The translations under genes and the position numbers were made by a program. Below are positions 8,203 to 16,750 of a stretch of 34,182 nt of DNA, piece by piece (within the stretch, counting starts at the first letter, position 1; each line of letters starts with the position of its first letter). The stretch is taken from contig PFXI01000052.1 in assembly GCA_002791575.1 (NCBI GenBank), positions 1-34,182 of the forward strand, written 5' to 3'. Under the pieces are notes generated by a model. The model saw only the letters and a list, made by a program, of their open reading frames with translations. It ran no database searches and was not told the origin of the DNA. The stretch is from Zetaproteobacteria bacterium CG_4_9_14_3_um_filter_54_145. GTDB taxonomy: Bacteria; Pseudomonadota; Zetaproteobacteria; Mariprofundales; Mariprofundaceae.

Positions 8203-9071
8203 GCCGGGAGATGCTCCTGTTTACCGATATGGATGGCACCTTGCTGGATCACCACAGCTACAGCTTTGCACCTGCCAAAGAGGCTATTGCAGCACTGATA
8301 CTGATGGATATTCCCTGGATTCTGAACTCCAGCAAAACACTGGCCGAGCTCAGCGAGCTGCGTGCTCAGCTGGGGCAGGCTCACCCGGTCATCGTGGAAA
8401 ATGGTGCCGGTATTGCCATTCCCTGCGGATACAAGCACAGCTGCTGGCGCATGCCCGATGATGGCCTGCATGAACAGGATGGCTTCCTGTTGAAAAAGAC
8501 CGGCCGCTCCCGGGATGATATTCTGCATCTGCTGCAACCGCTTAAGGCGCAGTACCGCTATACGGGTTTTGCCGATATGTCGCAGGCAAAGCTCAGTGAG
8601 CTGACGGGGCTGCCCGCAGCTGGTGTTGCGAAAGCCATGCAGCGTTATTTTTCCGAACCGATACTCTGGCAGGATAGCCAGCAGGCTTATGATGCGTTTG
8701 TGTGCCAGGTTGAGGCTTGCGGGCTGAGCCTGCTGCGCGGCGGCCGCTTTATCCATATTATGGGTGGTGCCGACAAGGGCAGGGCCATGCAGTGGTTGCT
8801 GGCAGGTTATCGTCATGCCGGAGCAGTGCCGGTTACGGTGGCCCTCGGCGACAGTCACAATGATCTGGCCATGTTGAAGCTGGCCGATATAGCCGTTGTT
8901 GTGCGCTCACCCGTGCATGCACCGCCGCAGCTGCCGGATCATCCGCACCTGATAGTGACCGAAGAGACGGGACCGGCAGGCTGGAACAGGGTGGTTCTGC
9001 AGATTATTCACGACACCCGATCGGGAAGCAGTCCGGTTGAGGGAAGCAGCAGAGGAGAGAGTAATGAGTGA
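8199..9071 (+). CDS. Mannosyl/glucosyl-3-phosphoglycerate phosphatase (HAD-IIB)
   Basis: A 290-residue HAD phosphatase. The catalytic motif DMDGTLL (nucleophile D10, acid/base D12) is followed by LNSSKT (motif II). The block GGADKGRAMQWLL and then LGDSHNDLAML (motif IV) fit the mannosyl-3-phosphoglycerate phosphatase family (YedP/MPGP), and ENGAGI is also typical. In this operon its likely substrate is glucosyl-3-phosphoglycerate, giving glucosylglycerate; enzymes of this family are known to accept both sugars. The frame is open upstream to 8163, but ATG at 8199 overlaps the kinase stop in an ATGA and starts at the conserved N-terminus. The C-terminus overlaps the synthase start by eight bases. 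Confidence 0.88.
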   Translation: MSREMLLFTDMDGTLLDHHSYSFAPAKEAIAALILMDIPWILNSSKTLAELSELRAQLGQAHPVIVENGAGIAIPCGYKHSCWRMPDDGLHEQDGFLLKKTGRSRDDILHLLQPLKAQYRYTGFADMSQAKLSELTGLPAAGVAKAMQRYFSEPILWQDSQQAYDAFVCQVEACGLSLLRGGRFIHIMGGADKGRAMQWLLAGYRHAGAVPVTVALGDSHNDLAMLKLADIAVVVRSPVHAPPQLPDHPHLIVTEETGPAGWNRVVLQIIHDTRSGSSPVEGSSRGESNE

Positions 9072-10287
9072 TTTTTATCAGAACGGTATCGTGACAACGT
9101 TGCATAATTTAACCAACAGAACGGTGGATGATCTGGAAGCCGAGCTATTGCGTCATGCCAAGGTCAGACCGATGTCGCTGGTATTGCCGTCGCTCTATTC
9201 CGAGCTGGAGGGGCCTGCGCTCTCCTCCATTGTCGATCACCTTGCCAGGGTTCCCTATCTGAACGAAATTGTCATCGGTCTGGATCGGGCCAGTGAGGAG
9301 GAGTACCGCCATGCGCTGGCATTCTTTTCGCGTCTGCCGCAGCACCATCGCATCCTGTGGAATGACGGGCCGCGGTTGATGGCACTGCACCGGGAAATTG
9401 CGGCCCGCGGGCTGGCACCGGTCGAGTTGGGCAAGGGGCGCAATGTCTGGTACTGCCTGGGTTATGTGCTCGCTTCCGGGCGCTCTTCATCGGTAGCGCT
9501 GCATGATTGCGATATCATCACCTACGATAGGGAGCTGCTTGCCCGTCTGATCTATCCGGTCGCCAATCCGAACTTCAGTTACGAGTTCTGCAAGGGCTAT
9601 TATGCCCGTTTTGCCGGCGGCCGCCTCAATGGCAGGGTGACCCGCCTGCTGGTGACGCCACTGATCAGGGCATTGAAGAAGGTGGTTGGCACCAATGACT
9701 ATCTCGATTTTATGGACAGTTTCCGCTATCCGTTGTCGGGAGAGTTTTCCATGCGTGTTGATGTAATCAGTGATATCCGTATTCCCAGTGACTGGGGGCT
9801 GGAGATCGGCTCGCTCTCGGAGATGCACCGGAACTATGCCACCAACCACCTCTGTCAGGTCGATATTGCCGACAGCTATGATCATAAACATCAGGATGTC
9901 TCGTTCGACAACGTCGACGGCGGCCTCTCCAAGATGTCGATCGATATTGCCAAGGCGCTGTTCCGCAAGCTGGCCACGCATGGCGTGGTGTTTAATCAGG
10001 AGACCTTCCGCACGATCAAGGCGGCCTATTTCCGTATTGCGCTGGATCTGGTCGAGACCTATCGCAATGACGCGATCATCAACGGGCTGATACTGGATGT
10101 GCATGAGGAGGAGGAGCAGGTGGAGCTGTTTGCCCGCAACATTATCAGTGCCGGCGCCCATTTCCTCGAATATCCGATGGAGGCGCCGTTTATCCCCAAC
10201 TGGAACAGGGTGGTCAGTGCCATGCCGGATGTGCTTGAACGTTTTGAAGCGGCTGTAGAGGCTGATTATCAGGAGTTTGGTCAGTGA
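9064..10287 (+). CDS. gpgS: Glucosyl-3-phosphoglycerate synthase (GT81)
   Basis: A 407-residue GT-A fold glycosyltransferase predicted to transfer glucose from UDP- or GDP-glucose to 3-phosphoglycerate. The metal-binding D-x-D is D148-C-D150 in LHDCDIITYDRELL. Conserved blocks SLVLPSLYSELEGPAL, LGKGRNVWYCLGYV, YPLSGEFSMR and WGLEIGSLSEM match GpgS enzymes of the long form found in Persephonella and methanogens rather than the short mycobacterial form. ATG at 9064 follows GGAGAG and overlaps the phosphatase stop. A GTGA overlap leads into the phosphorylase. Mannosyl-phosphoglycerate synthase (GT55) was considered, but the sequence blocks and the GalU neighbour favour glucose. Confidence 0.85.
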   Translation: MSDFYQNGIVTTLHNLTNRTVDDLEAELLRHAKVRPMSLVLPSLYSELEGPALSSIVDHLARVPYLNEIVIGLDRASEEEYRHALAFFSRLPQHHRILWNDGPRLMALHREIAARGLAPVELGKGRNVWYCLGYVLASGRSSSVALHDCDIITYDRELLARLIYPVANPNFSYEFCKGYYARFAGGRLNGRVTRLLVTPLIRALKKVVGTNDYLDFMDSFRYPLSGEFSMRVDVISDIRIPSDWGLEIGSLSEMHRNYATNHLCQVDIADSYDHKHQDVSFDNVDGGLSKMSIDIAKALFRKLATHGVVFNQETFRTIKAAYFRIALDLVETYRNDAIINGLILDVHEEEEQVELFARNIISAGAHFLEYPMEAPFIPNWNRVVSAMPDVLERFEAAVEADYQEFGQ

Positions 10288-12029
10288 CGCCGCTGGCAGG
10301 TTTGCATCTGCGCCTGCAGGAGCAGCTAAGCCTGCTCTATGGCGAGGAGCATGCAGCAGGGCTGGCCGACCGGCTGATTGCGGAGATGGATTTCGGCCCG
10401 GATCCGGTTGAGCCACTGCAGCGCAGGAACAAGTGGGATCAGGGCGATGTGATGATGATTACCTATGCCGACAGCATCCGCCGCCGGGGTGAGAAGCCGC
10501 TGCATACACTAAAGCAGTTTGGTCACGAGCAGCTGAGCGACTGTATCAGCTGGCTGCATATCCTGCCGTTTTACCCCTATACATCGGATGATGGTTTTGC
10601 TGTCAGTGATTATGATGCGGTTAATCCCGAGCACGGTGACTGGAATGATGTTGCGGCCATTGCCGACGATTTCCGCTTGATGGTCGATATGGTGATCAAT
10701 CACTGTTCGGCCTCGCATCGCTGGTTTGAGTCATTCAAGCGTAACGAGGCGCCATTCGACAGCTATTTTGTTCAGGCTTCTCCCTATGAGGATCTGAGTC
10801 AGGTGGTCAGGCCGCGTACCAGCCCGCTGCTGCAGGCGGTGAATACGCCGGAAGGGCTGAAGCATGTCTGGTGCACATTCAGTCATGACCAGATCGACCT
10901 GAATTTTGCCAATCCGGAGGTGCTGGTCGAGGTGGCACGCATGCTGAAGCTCTATATGCAGCACGGTGCAACGATCTTCCGTCTGGATGCGGTTGCGTTT
11001 TTATGGAAAGAGGCCGGTAGCAGCTGTATCAACCTGCCGCAGACACATGCAATCATACGTCTGCTCAGATTGCTCGCCGAGTATCGCCATGCCGATGCGG
11101 TGATCATTACCGAGACGAATATCCCCAACCGTGAGAATCTCAGTTATTTCGGTAATGCCAATGAGGCGCACCTGATCTATAACTTCTCTTTTCCGCCGCT
11201 GCTGCTGCATGCCATGCTCACCGGTAACTGCCGCTATCTGCAGCACTGGATGATGAGTATGCCGCCGGCGCGTAATGGCACGACCTACCTGAACTTTATC
11301 GCCTCCCACGATGGTATCGGACTGCGTCCGGCCGAAGGACTGCTCAGTGATGAGGAGATCGATCAGGTGGCTGATGCCATGCGCCGCTTCGGCGGCCTGA
11401 TTTCATCTCGCACGGTGAATCAGCAGCAGAGCCGCCCCTACGAGATCAATATTGCACTCTTTGATGCGATGAAAGGGACACTGAATGGTGAAGACGGCTA
11501 CCAGTTCGAGCGCTTTATCTGTGCGCATGCAATCATGCTGGCGCTTGAGGGTGTGCCGGCATTCTACCTGCACAGTCTGTTTGCCACCTGTAATGATACC
11601 GCGCGTGTAGAGGCGAGTGGCAGCAATCGCGCGATTAACCGGCACAGCTGGGATTTCGATACGCTGGATGCCCATCTGCAGGACCCGGAATCGCATCACT
11701 CACGCGTATTTCTTGCGCTCAAACAGCTGATTGCGCTGCGTGCGGAGCAACCGGCCTTCCACCCCAATGCCACCCAGTTCACGATGCATCTGGGGCAGGA
11801 GCTGTTTGCCTTCTGGCGTCAGAGCATGGATCGGGAGCAGAGTATTTTTTCAGTCAATAATATCACCGACCGCGAACAGGTGATTCCGCTCTCGGCGCTG
11901 AATCTGATCGTTACCGACGAGTGGCGCGATCTGATCAGTGGCCGGCGCTACGATGAGCACTACGGTGAGTTGGTGCTGACACCGTACCAGACGGTCTGGA
12001 TTGCCAACGGTGCAGGTGATGCTGTTTAG
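10284..12029 (+). CDS. GH13_18 glucosylglycerate phosphorylase (sucrose phosphorylase family)
   Basis: This 581-residue enzyme belongs to the sucrose phosphorylase branch of GH13. The nucleophile is D235 in FRLDAVAFLWK, the acid/base is E277 in IITETNIP, and the transition-state stabiliser is D343 in ASHDGIG. HILPFYPYTSDDGFAV is a subfamily hallmark. E. coli YcjM of this branch is a glucosylglycerate phosphorylase, releasing glucose-1-phosphate and D-glycerate from glucosylglycerate and phosphate. Because the three upstream genes make glucosylglycerate and the kinase gene consumes glycerate, that activity is the best assignment here. The start is GTG at 10284 with AGGAG eight bases upstream, overlapping the gpgS stop by four bases. 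Sucrose phosphorylase activity cannot be excluded from sequence alone. Confidence 0.85.
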   Translation: MTPLAGLHLRLQEQLSLLYGEEHAAGLADRLIAEMDFGPDPVEPLQRRNKWDQGDVMMITYADSIRRRGEKPLHTLKQFGHEQLSDCISWLHILPFYPYTSDDGFAVSDYDAVNPEHGDWNDVAAIADDFRLMVDMVINHCSASHRWFESFKRNEAPFDSYFVQASPYEDLSQVVRPRTSPLLQAVNTPEGLKHVWCTFSHDQIDLNFANPEVLVEVARMLKLYMQHGATIFRLDAVAFLWKEAGSSCINLPQTHAIIRLLRLLAEYRHADAVIITETNIPNRENLSYFGNANEAHLIYNFSFPPLLLHAMLTGNCRYLQHWMMSMPPARNGTTYLNFIASHDGIGLRPAEGLLSDEEIDQVADAMRRFGGLISSRTVNQQQSRPYEINIALFDAMKGTLNGEDGYQFERFICAHAIMLALEGVPAFYLHSLFATCNDTARVEASGSNRAINRHSWDFDTLDAHLQDPESHHSRVFLALKQLIALRAEQPAFHPNATQFTMHLGQELFAFWRQSMDREQSIFSVNNITDREQVIPLSALNLIVTDEWRDLISGRRYDEHYGELVLTPYQTVWIANGAGDAV

Positions 12030-12034
12030 TGGAC

Positions 12035-12065
12035 AAAAAAAGGCCTGCAATCGCTTGCAGGCCTT
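12035..12065 (-). terminator. Terminator of the tRNA-fMet cluster
   Basis: An 11-base perfect stem (AAGGCCTGCAA/TTGCAGGCCTT) with a four-base loop is followed on the minus strand by a run of T. It also lies just after the phosphorylase stop on the plus strand, where the tail is not T-rich, so it mainly serves the minus strand. Confidence 0.85.
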
Positions 12066-12071
12066 GATGTT

Positions 12072-12213
12072 TGGTTGCGGGGGCCGGATTTGGCAAGCTT
12101 CAGCTTGAACGTGCTTGCGATAGCAAGACGGCCCGAAGGGCGAGCAGCTTGCTGCGAATAGCCAACGATCTTCGGGTTATGAGCCCGACGAGCTACCACT
12201 GCTCCAGCCCGCG
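12072..12213 (-). pseudogene. Broken third copy of tRNA-fMet
   Basis: Both halves of the initiator tRNA are present and almost identical to the intact copies, but ten bases of the T-arm and variable region are replaced by a 77-base palindromic sequence (12093-12169). One further change (G to C on the tRNA strand) mars the acceptor stem. The folded T-arm cannot form, so the copy should be non-functional. It is the promoter-distal member of the cluster. Confidence 0.85.
12093..12169. repeat. 77-base palindromic insert in tRNA-fMet
   Basis: The insert is made of consecutive short hairpins: AAGCT/AGCTT, TTGC/GCAA, GCCC/GGGC and GCAGC/GCTGC. Its ends form TTGGC (12090-12094) and GCCAA (12161-12165), giving an outer inverted repeat. 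It encodes no protein and resembles a small non-autonomous palindromic element. It replaced ten tRNA bases rather than duplicating a target, so the event was not a simple transposition. Confidence 0.6.
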
Positions 12214-12229
12214 TCAGGGTGTAAATAAA

Positions 12230-12269
12230 AAGCCCGTAAGTGATCAAGAGGATCGAACTTACAGGCCTT
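12230..12269 (-). terminator. Terminator/spacer hairpin between tRNA-fMet copies
   Basis: AAGCCCGTAAGTGATC faces GATCGAACTTACAGGCCTT, giving a long, slightly imperfect stem followed on the minus strand by TTTTTATTT. It is a near-copy of the hairpin at 12366-12405 and belongs to the duplicated 136-base unit. Confidence 0.75.
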
Positions 12270-12274
12270 ATGTT

Positions 12275-12349
<75 letters not shown>

Positions 12350-12365
12350 TCAGGGTGTAAATAAA

Positions 12366-12405
12366 AAGCCCGTAAGTGATCATGATGATCGAACTTACGG
12401 GCCTT
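12366..12405 (-). terminator. Terminator/spacer hairpin after tRNA-fMet copy 3
   Basis: AAGCCCGTAAGTGATC pairs with GATCGAACTTACGGGCCTT, followed on the minus strand by TTTTTATTT. If transcription continues to copies 2 and 1, it must act partially or serve as a processing site. Confidence 0.75.
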
Positions 12406-12410
12406 ATGTT

Positions 12411-12485
<75 letters not shown>

Positions 12486-12498
12486 TTAAGGAGGCCGA

Positions 12499-12526
12499 AC
12501 TATAGGGAGGGCTTCCTGCATGTCAA
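12499..12526 (-). promoter_or_regulatory. Sigma70-type promoter for the tRNA-fMet cluster
   Basis: Read on the minus strand, TTGACA is followed after 16 bases by TATAGT, 13 bases before the first tRNA base. A GC-rich stretch with CC follows the -10, reminiscent of stringent discriminators. Confidence 0.85.
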
Positions 12527-12726
12527 CAGCTATTCGCCCGCTGTTTTTTTTTGGCACTGTGTATAGCTGTTCGGCATTGCTCATGGTTATTGGCAGGCCA
12601 CCATTTCCGGGTCGCGGCCAGTGATTGCCGGCTCTCTGTGTGGTGGGACCACAACAGGGGCTTGTAAGCGGGCCGGATAATCGGGAGGCTAAGCATCCAT
12701 AGATAACAAGAGGTGTGTATCAGGCC

Positions 12727-15700
12727 ATGAGTGAGCGAATTCCATTGAACAAGGGTTTACTGGACGGAGTATTGATCCGTCATGGCATGCGCTGGAAATT
12801 GATGGCGGCCATGGGGTTGATGATTGTGCTGCTGGTGACGCTGCTGACCATCCTGCAGGTCTCCCGGTTCAAGGCGAGTATGGAAAATACGCTTGCCACG
12901 CATATCGATTTTCTCAAAAGTGAAATGTCCAGAAAGGCGGACAAATCGGCGGGGAATCTGGCCGGCCACGTGCATAACCTGATCGCCACCAATCGCCTGA
13001 GCCTGGCAAGAGATTTTATTCAGGATGCGGTGAAGGATATCGATGACCTGAAATATGTCGTGGTCATGAAGGGCGATCAGCCCCGCATCGCCGTCGGTGG
13101 CAACCTCAGTAGAGAGATGCGGGAGTCTATTTCCGCCGGTGATATTGCGTCGTTCGCCGCCAGCCAGCGATCCAGAGTTACCCGCGAATACAGTTTTTCC
13201 GGCCATCAGTTGATGGAAACCATTGTGCCTATCGATATTCGCGATCAGCACTGGGGCGCGCTGCGGCTGGGATTCTCGCTTGATGAGATGAACAGTCGCA
13301 TGCTGGCATCGCGCAAATATATCGATTCGGAAACAGACAATGTGGTGATGCAGGCGACGTTCACGGCCCTGTTTTTTCTATTGCTCGGCGGCGTGGCGGT
13401 TTTTCTGCTGGTGCGCAGGTGGACCGATCCCATTCGCAAGCTGGTGCATTTCTCGCATGAGCTGGCTGGCGGCAATTTCGATGCCGAGCCGCATATCAGC
13501 ACACGCAGTGATGATGAGATCGGCATGCTGGTGATCTCTATCAAGGAGATGGCGGCCAGCCTGCGTCAATCCTATTCCCAGCTGGAAGAGCACGGCCATG
13601 AGCTGGAGCATGAGGTGGAAAGGCGTACGAGCCAGCTGGCTGAAGCCCGCGATCGGGCCCTGGCGGCGGCACAGGTGAAAAGTGATTTTCTGGCTAATAT
13701 GAGCCATGAGATACGCACGCCGATGAATGCGGTGATCGGTCTTTCTCACCTTGCCCGGGAGCAGGCGGAGAACCATCAGCAGCAGGATTATCTGAACAAG
13801 ATTCTGGCGGCATCCAAATCGTTACTGATTATCATCAATGATATCCTCGATTTTTCCAAGATTGAGGCCGGAAAGATGCATATGGAGACGGTTGATTTCG
13901 ATCTCGATGATACGCTGAGAAATATCGCCGGCGTGGCCGGGCTGGAAGCGGGCAGAAAGGGGCTGGATTTCCTGTTTGATGTGCCTCCGCAACTGCCGAA
14001 ATTGCGCGGTGACCCCGTGCGACTGGGGCAGGTGCTGCTCAATCTGGTCAATAATGCCATCAAGTTCACCACTCAGGGTGAAGTGGTCGTGACAATCAGG
14101 ATACTGGAGACCGATGCGGATGAAATAGCACTCAGTTTCAGGGTCAGCGATACCGGTATCGGTATGACGGATGCGCAACTGGTCAGTATTTTCGATGCCT
14201 TCAGTCAGGCGGATACATCCACAACGCGCAAGTTCGGCGGTACCGGCCTGGGACTTGCGATCTGCAAGCAGCTGGTGACCATGATGCAGGGTGAAATCGG
14301 GGTTGAAAGTGCCCAGGGCGAAGGCAGCAGTTTCAGCTTTACCGCCCGCTTCGGCGTGGCCGAGCCGATAACAAAGCCGGTCATCAGGGCGGACTCCTGG
14401 CAGGGGATGAAGCTCTCCATTATTGATGGCGGCAAGCAGTCGGGCGGGATTTTGTCGCGCATGGCCGAATCGTTCGGATTAAGCCCGCGCCTGTTTGTGA
14501 CGGCAACCGATGCGCTGGCATCGCTGCAGCAGACGAGTGAGCAGCCGGATCTGTTTCTGGTAGACTGGAAATTGCCGGATATGAATAGTGAAACAGCCAT
14601 CCGCAGGCTGCAGCAGTTTGTCTCCGAGCAGCCTGTCTCCGAGCATCCTGTTTCCAAACAGCAGGCCGGCATACCGGTGATTCTGATGCAGCCCATCGGC
14701 CGGGATGCTGAGGTGCAGTATGCGGGAATAGATGTGCGCCTGTTCAAGCCGGTAACGGGCTCTGATCTCTACGAGGCGATCAAACAGGCGCTGGATCCCG
14801 ACGCAGGTCGGGCAGGTGTCGCGCAATCGATATCGCCTTCCAGCATGTCCGGTCTCTACGGGGTGCGTCTGCTTCTGGCCGAGGATAACGAGATCAACAG
14901 GGAAGTGGCTGAGGGGCTGCTGACGCGCGCCGGTATCAGCTTGCAAATCGTGCATAACGGGCAGGAAGCTATTGATGCGTTGGCGCATGATGATTTCGAC
15001 GGCGTATTGATGGATCTGCAGATGCCGGTCATGGGTGGCCTTGAGGCCACGCGTATACTGCGGAAAAATCCCCGTTTCAGGGAGCTGCCGATTATTGCCA
15101 TGACGGCCAATGCCATGGCCGGTGACCGCGAAGAGTGCCTGCGTGCCGGCATGAATGATCATATTGCCAAGCCGATTAATCCGGTGGCGTTGTATGATAC
15201 ACTGGCCCGCTGGATTGATATTGCGCGGCTGGATGCTGCGACCATGCTGACACCATCCGGCGGTGAGCTGCCGGCAGATCTCTCTGCTATCGACGGTCTT
15301 GACGGTGCTGACGGGCTGATGCGCGTTGGCGGTGATCTGTCGCTCTATGCCGGCATTCTGGAAAAATTTTATCATACACAGGCCGGTGCGCTAAAGGCGC
15401 TGGAGCAGAAGCTGGAAGAAGCCGATATCACCGGCCTTGGCGCTCAGCTGCACACGCTCAGGGGCGTGTGCGGCAATATCGGTGCAACACTTCTGCATGA
15501 TGAGCTGGAGCGGCTGGAGCAGCGTGTGACGGCAGAGGGGGGGGGGGAGCCTGCTGCGATTGAGCGCTTACGCGCCCCGTTTGAAGCTGTGATGAGTGGT
15601 ATCGGCCTGTGGCTGTCGCAGCGGAAGTCGTCGGCTCCATCTGCAGCTGCCGGTGGTGATGCACTGCCTCTGATTGGCCGTATGCGTGATCTGTTGCGCG

Positions 15701-15867
15701 AATATAATGGTGATGCGGTCGACCTGCTGGATGAGTTGACTGCGGCCTTGTCCGGTTGTGATGCTTCCGCTCTGGTGGCGTCATTGCGCCAGAGCCTGTC
15801 GGCTTATGATTTTGATGCGGCGCTGGCGACGCTTGATGAGATAGAAGCGTGTTGCGGAAGAGGGTGA
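12727..15867 (+). CDS. BarA-like tripartite hybrid sensor histidine kinase
   Basis: A membrane-bound sensor kinase of about 1046 residues. Order: short N-terminus, TM1 (about 25-45), periplasmic sensor region to about 200, TM2 (about 205-230), HAMP, coiled coil, HisKA with H327 in [10 protein letters not shown], HATPase with DTGIGM and GGTGLGLAI, a first receiver with D613 in LVDWKLPD, a second receiver with D763 in [11 protein letters not shown], and an Hpt domain with H909 in LHTLRG. A His-Asp-His relay to a separate response regulator is expected; no DNA-binding partner is encoded nearby. A GTG at 12715 is in frame, but AAGAGG lies 13 bases before ATG 12727, so the start is uncertain. A 15-base repeat (about 14618-14665, [10 protein letters not shown]) lies in the first receiver, and an 11-G tract lies after the Hpt histidine. 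Confidence 0.9.
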   Translation: MSERIPLNKGLLDGVLIRHGMRWKLMAAMGLMIVLLVTLLTILQVSRFKASMENTLATHIDFLKSEMSRKADKSAGNLAGHVHNLIATNRLSLARDFIQDAVKDIDDLKYVVVMKGDQPRIAVGGNLSREMRESISAGDIASFAASQRSRVTREYSFSGHQLMETIVPIDIRDQHWGALRLGFSLDEMNSRMLASRKYIDSETDNVVMQATFTALFFLLLGGVAVFLLVRRWTDPIRKLVHFSHELAGGNFDAEPHISTRSDDEIGMLVISIKEMAASLRQSYSQLEEHGHELEHEVERRTSQLAEARDRALAAAQVKSDFLANMSHEIRTPMNAVIGLSHLAREQAENHQQQDYLNKILAASKSLLIIINDILDFSKIEAGKMHMETVDFDLDDTLRNIAGVAGLEAGRKGLDFLFDVPPQLPKLRGDPVRLGQVLLNLVNNAIKFTTQGEVVVTIRILETDADEIALSFRVSDTGIGMTDAQLVSIFDAFSQADTSTTRKFGGTGLGLAICKQLVTMMQGEIGVESAQGEGSSFSFTARFGVAEPITKPVIRADSWQGMKLSIIDGGKQSGGILSRMAESFGLSPRLFVTATDALASLQQTSEQPDLFLVDWKLPDMNSETAIRRLQQFVSEQPVSEHPVSKQQAGIPVILMQPIGRDAEVQYAGIDVRLFKPVTGSDLYEAIKQALDPDAGRAGVAQSISPSSMSGLYGVRLLLAEDNEINREVAEGLLTRAGISLQIVHNGQEAIDALAHDDFDGVLMDLQMPVMGGLEATRILRKNPRFRELPIIAMTANAMAGDREECLRAGMNDHIAKPINPVALYDTLARWIDIARLDAATMLTPSGGELPADLSAIDGLDGADGLMRVGGDLSLYAGILEKFYHTQAGALKALEQKLEEADITGLGAQLHTLRGVCGNIGATLLHDELERLEQRVTAEGGGEPAAIERLRAPFEAVMSGIGLWLSQRKSSAPSAAAGGDALPLIGRMRDLLREYNGDAVDLLDELTAALSGCDASALVASLRQSLSAYDFDAALATLDEIEACCGRG
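15537..15547 (+). repeat. Eleven-G homopolymer inside hybrid kinase gene
   Basis: Eleven consecutive G bases encode the EGGGE stretch about 28 residues after the Hpt phospho-histidine. A one-base slip would replace the last hundred or so residues. The frame is open at this length. Confidence 0.9.
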
Positions 15868-15898
15868 ACGCAGGCTGACACCTGGCGCCTCACCCTCT
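15859..15898. terminator. Hairpin between convergent kinase and SDR genes
   Basis: AGAGGGTGA and TCACCCTCT form a 9-base stem, with CAGG/CCTG inside the loop. It overlaps the kinase stop codon, and a T-rich stretch (CTCTTTTTAG) follows shortly. It probably acts as a terminator for convergent transcripts. Confidence 0.5.
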
Positions 15899-15912
15899 CA
15901 TGCTTACTCTTT

Positions 15913-16632
15913 TTAGAGTATATCTCTTGCATGCACCGATTGACCGCGCAGCGCTATAGATTTGTCCGATAACAGATACAGATAGGCAGGAACCACGCTG
16001 CTGACTGCCGGCACCTCTTTCGGATGCGTGCCGCCAAAAGCCCGCTTGAACAGCTCGGTGCGCACGCGCCCCGGATTCAGCGTGTTGAAGCGGAACGGCG
16101 CAGTCGGTTGCTCCATCTGCCACATGGCGGCGGCATATCCGAGTGCCCGCTTGGCCAGACCATAAGCATGCCAGTTGGTCTGATCCTGATCGAGCATATC
16201 ACAGCTGGTAAAGATGATGGAGGCTGCCGGCGCGCGCTTGAGCAGTGGCAGCATGATCTGGGTCAGCATGTTCGGTGCAGTCAGGTGGATGTCGAGCATT
16301 TTGCGGAAGGTCTCTGCCTTGACATATTGCAGCGGCGTACAGCGATCAATACTGCCGGCACAGTGAACCAGTCCGTCAAGATGCGGCACATGATCCTTGA
16401 GTGCCAGAAACAATTTGCCGTATTGATCAAACTTCATCAGGTCAAACGGGATACAGAGGCAGCGGCCACCGAGCTCTTCGATACGCTCCTGGGTCTGTTG
16501 CAGACGCTCCTCATCGCGACCGAGTGCAATGACATGTGCACCGGCTTCAGCCAGTGCCACGGCTACACGCTGACCGATACCGTCCGATGCGCCGGTGATG
16601 AGATAGATGCGATCCTTGAACTCTGCTGTCAT
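15913..16632 (-). CDS. Short-chain dehydrogenase/reductase (YciK-like)
   Basis: A 239-residue classical SDR with the cofactor motif TGASDGIG (13-20), HCAGS in place of NNAG (90-94), and the catalytic S143, Y157 and K161 (Y-x-x-x-K). Sequence and length resemble E. coli YciK. The substrate is not known for this branch; NADP(H) use is likely but not proven. It is the only gene on its strand here, between two convergent or divergent sensor kinase genes, and shares a 118-base divergent region with the second kinase. Confidence 0.88.
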   Translation of the reverse strand: MTAEFKDRIYLITGASDGIGQRVAVALAEAGAHVIALGRDEERLQQTQERIEELGGRCLCIPFDLMKFDQYGKLFLALKDHVPHLDGLVHCAGSIDRCTPLQYVKAETFRKMLDIHLTAPNMLTQIMLPLLKRAPAASIIFTSCDMLDQDQTNWHAYGLAKRALGYAAAMWQMEQPTAPFRFNTLNPGRVRTELFKRAFGGTHPKEVPAVSSVVPAYLYLLSDKSIALRGQSVHARDIL

Positions 16633-16750
16633 GTGAATCCCCCCCTAAAGCGCAGCATGTTAAGCATGCGATGAAAAAATGCATCCATTGCTGTAACGGG
16701 CTTCTCGTGTGAGCGAAAGTGAAAAGAATAGGAATTTCCCTATATAGGTT

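Noticed and set aside
9487-10416. 309-codon minus-strand open frame across gpgS and the phosphorylase start
   Set aside because: It lies opposite two genes with clear catalytic motifs and has no recognisable motif; it reflects codon bias of the sense strand.
10284-12029. Sucrose phosphorylase as the primary call
   Set aside because: The subfamily also contains glucosylglycerate phosphorylase, and all four neighbours belong to glucosylglycerate metabolism.
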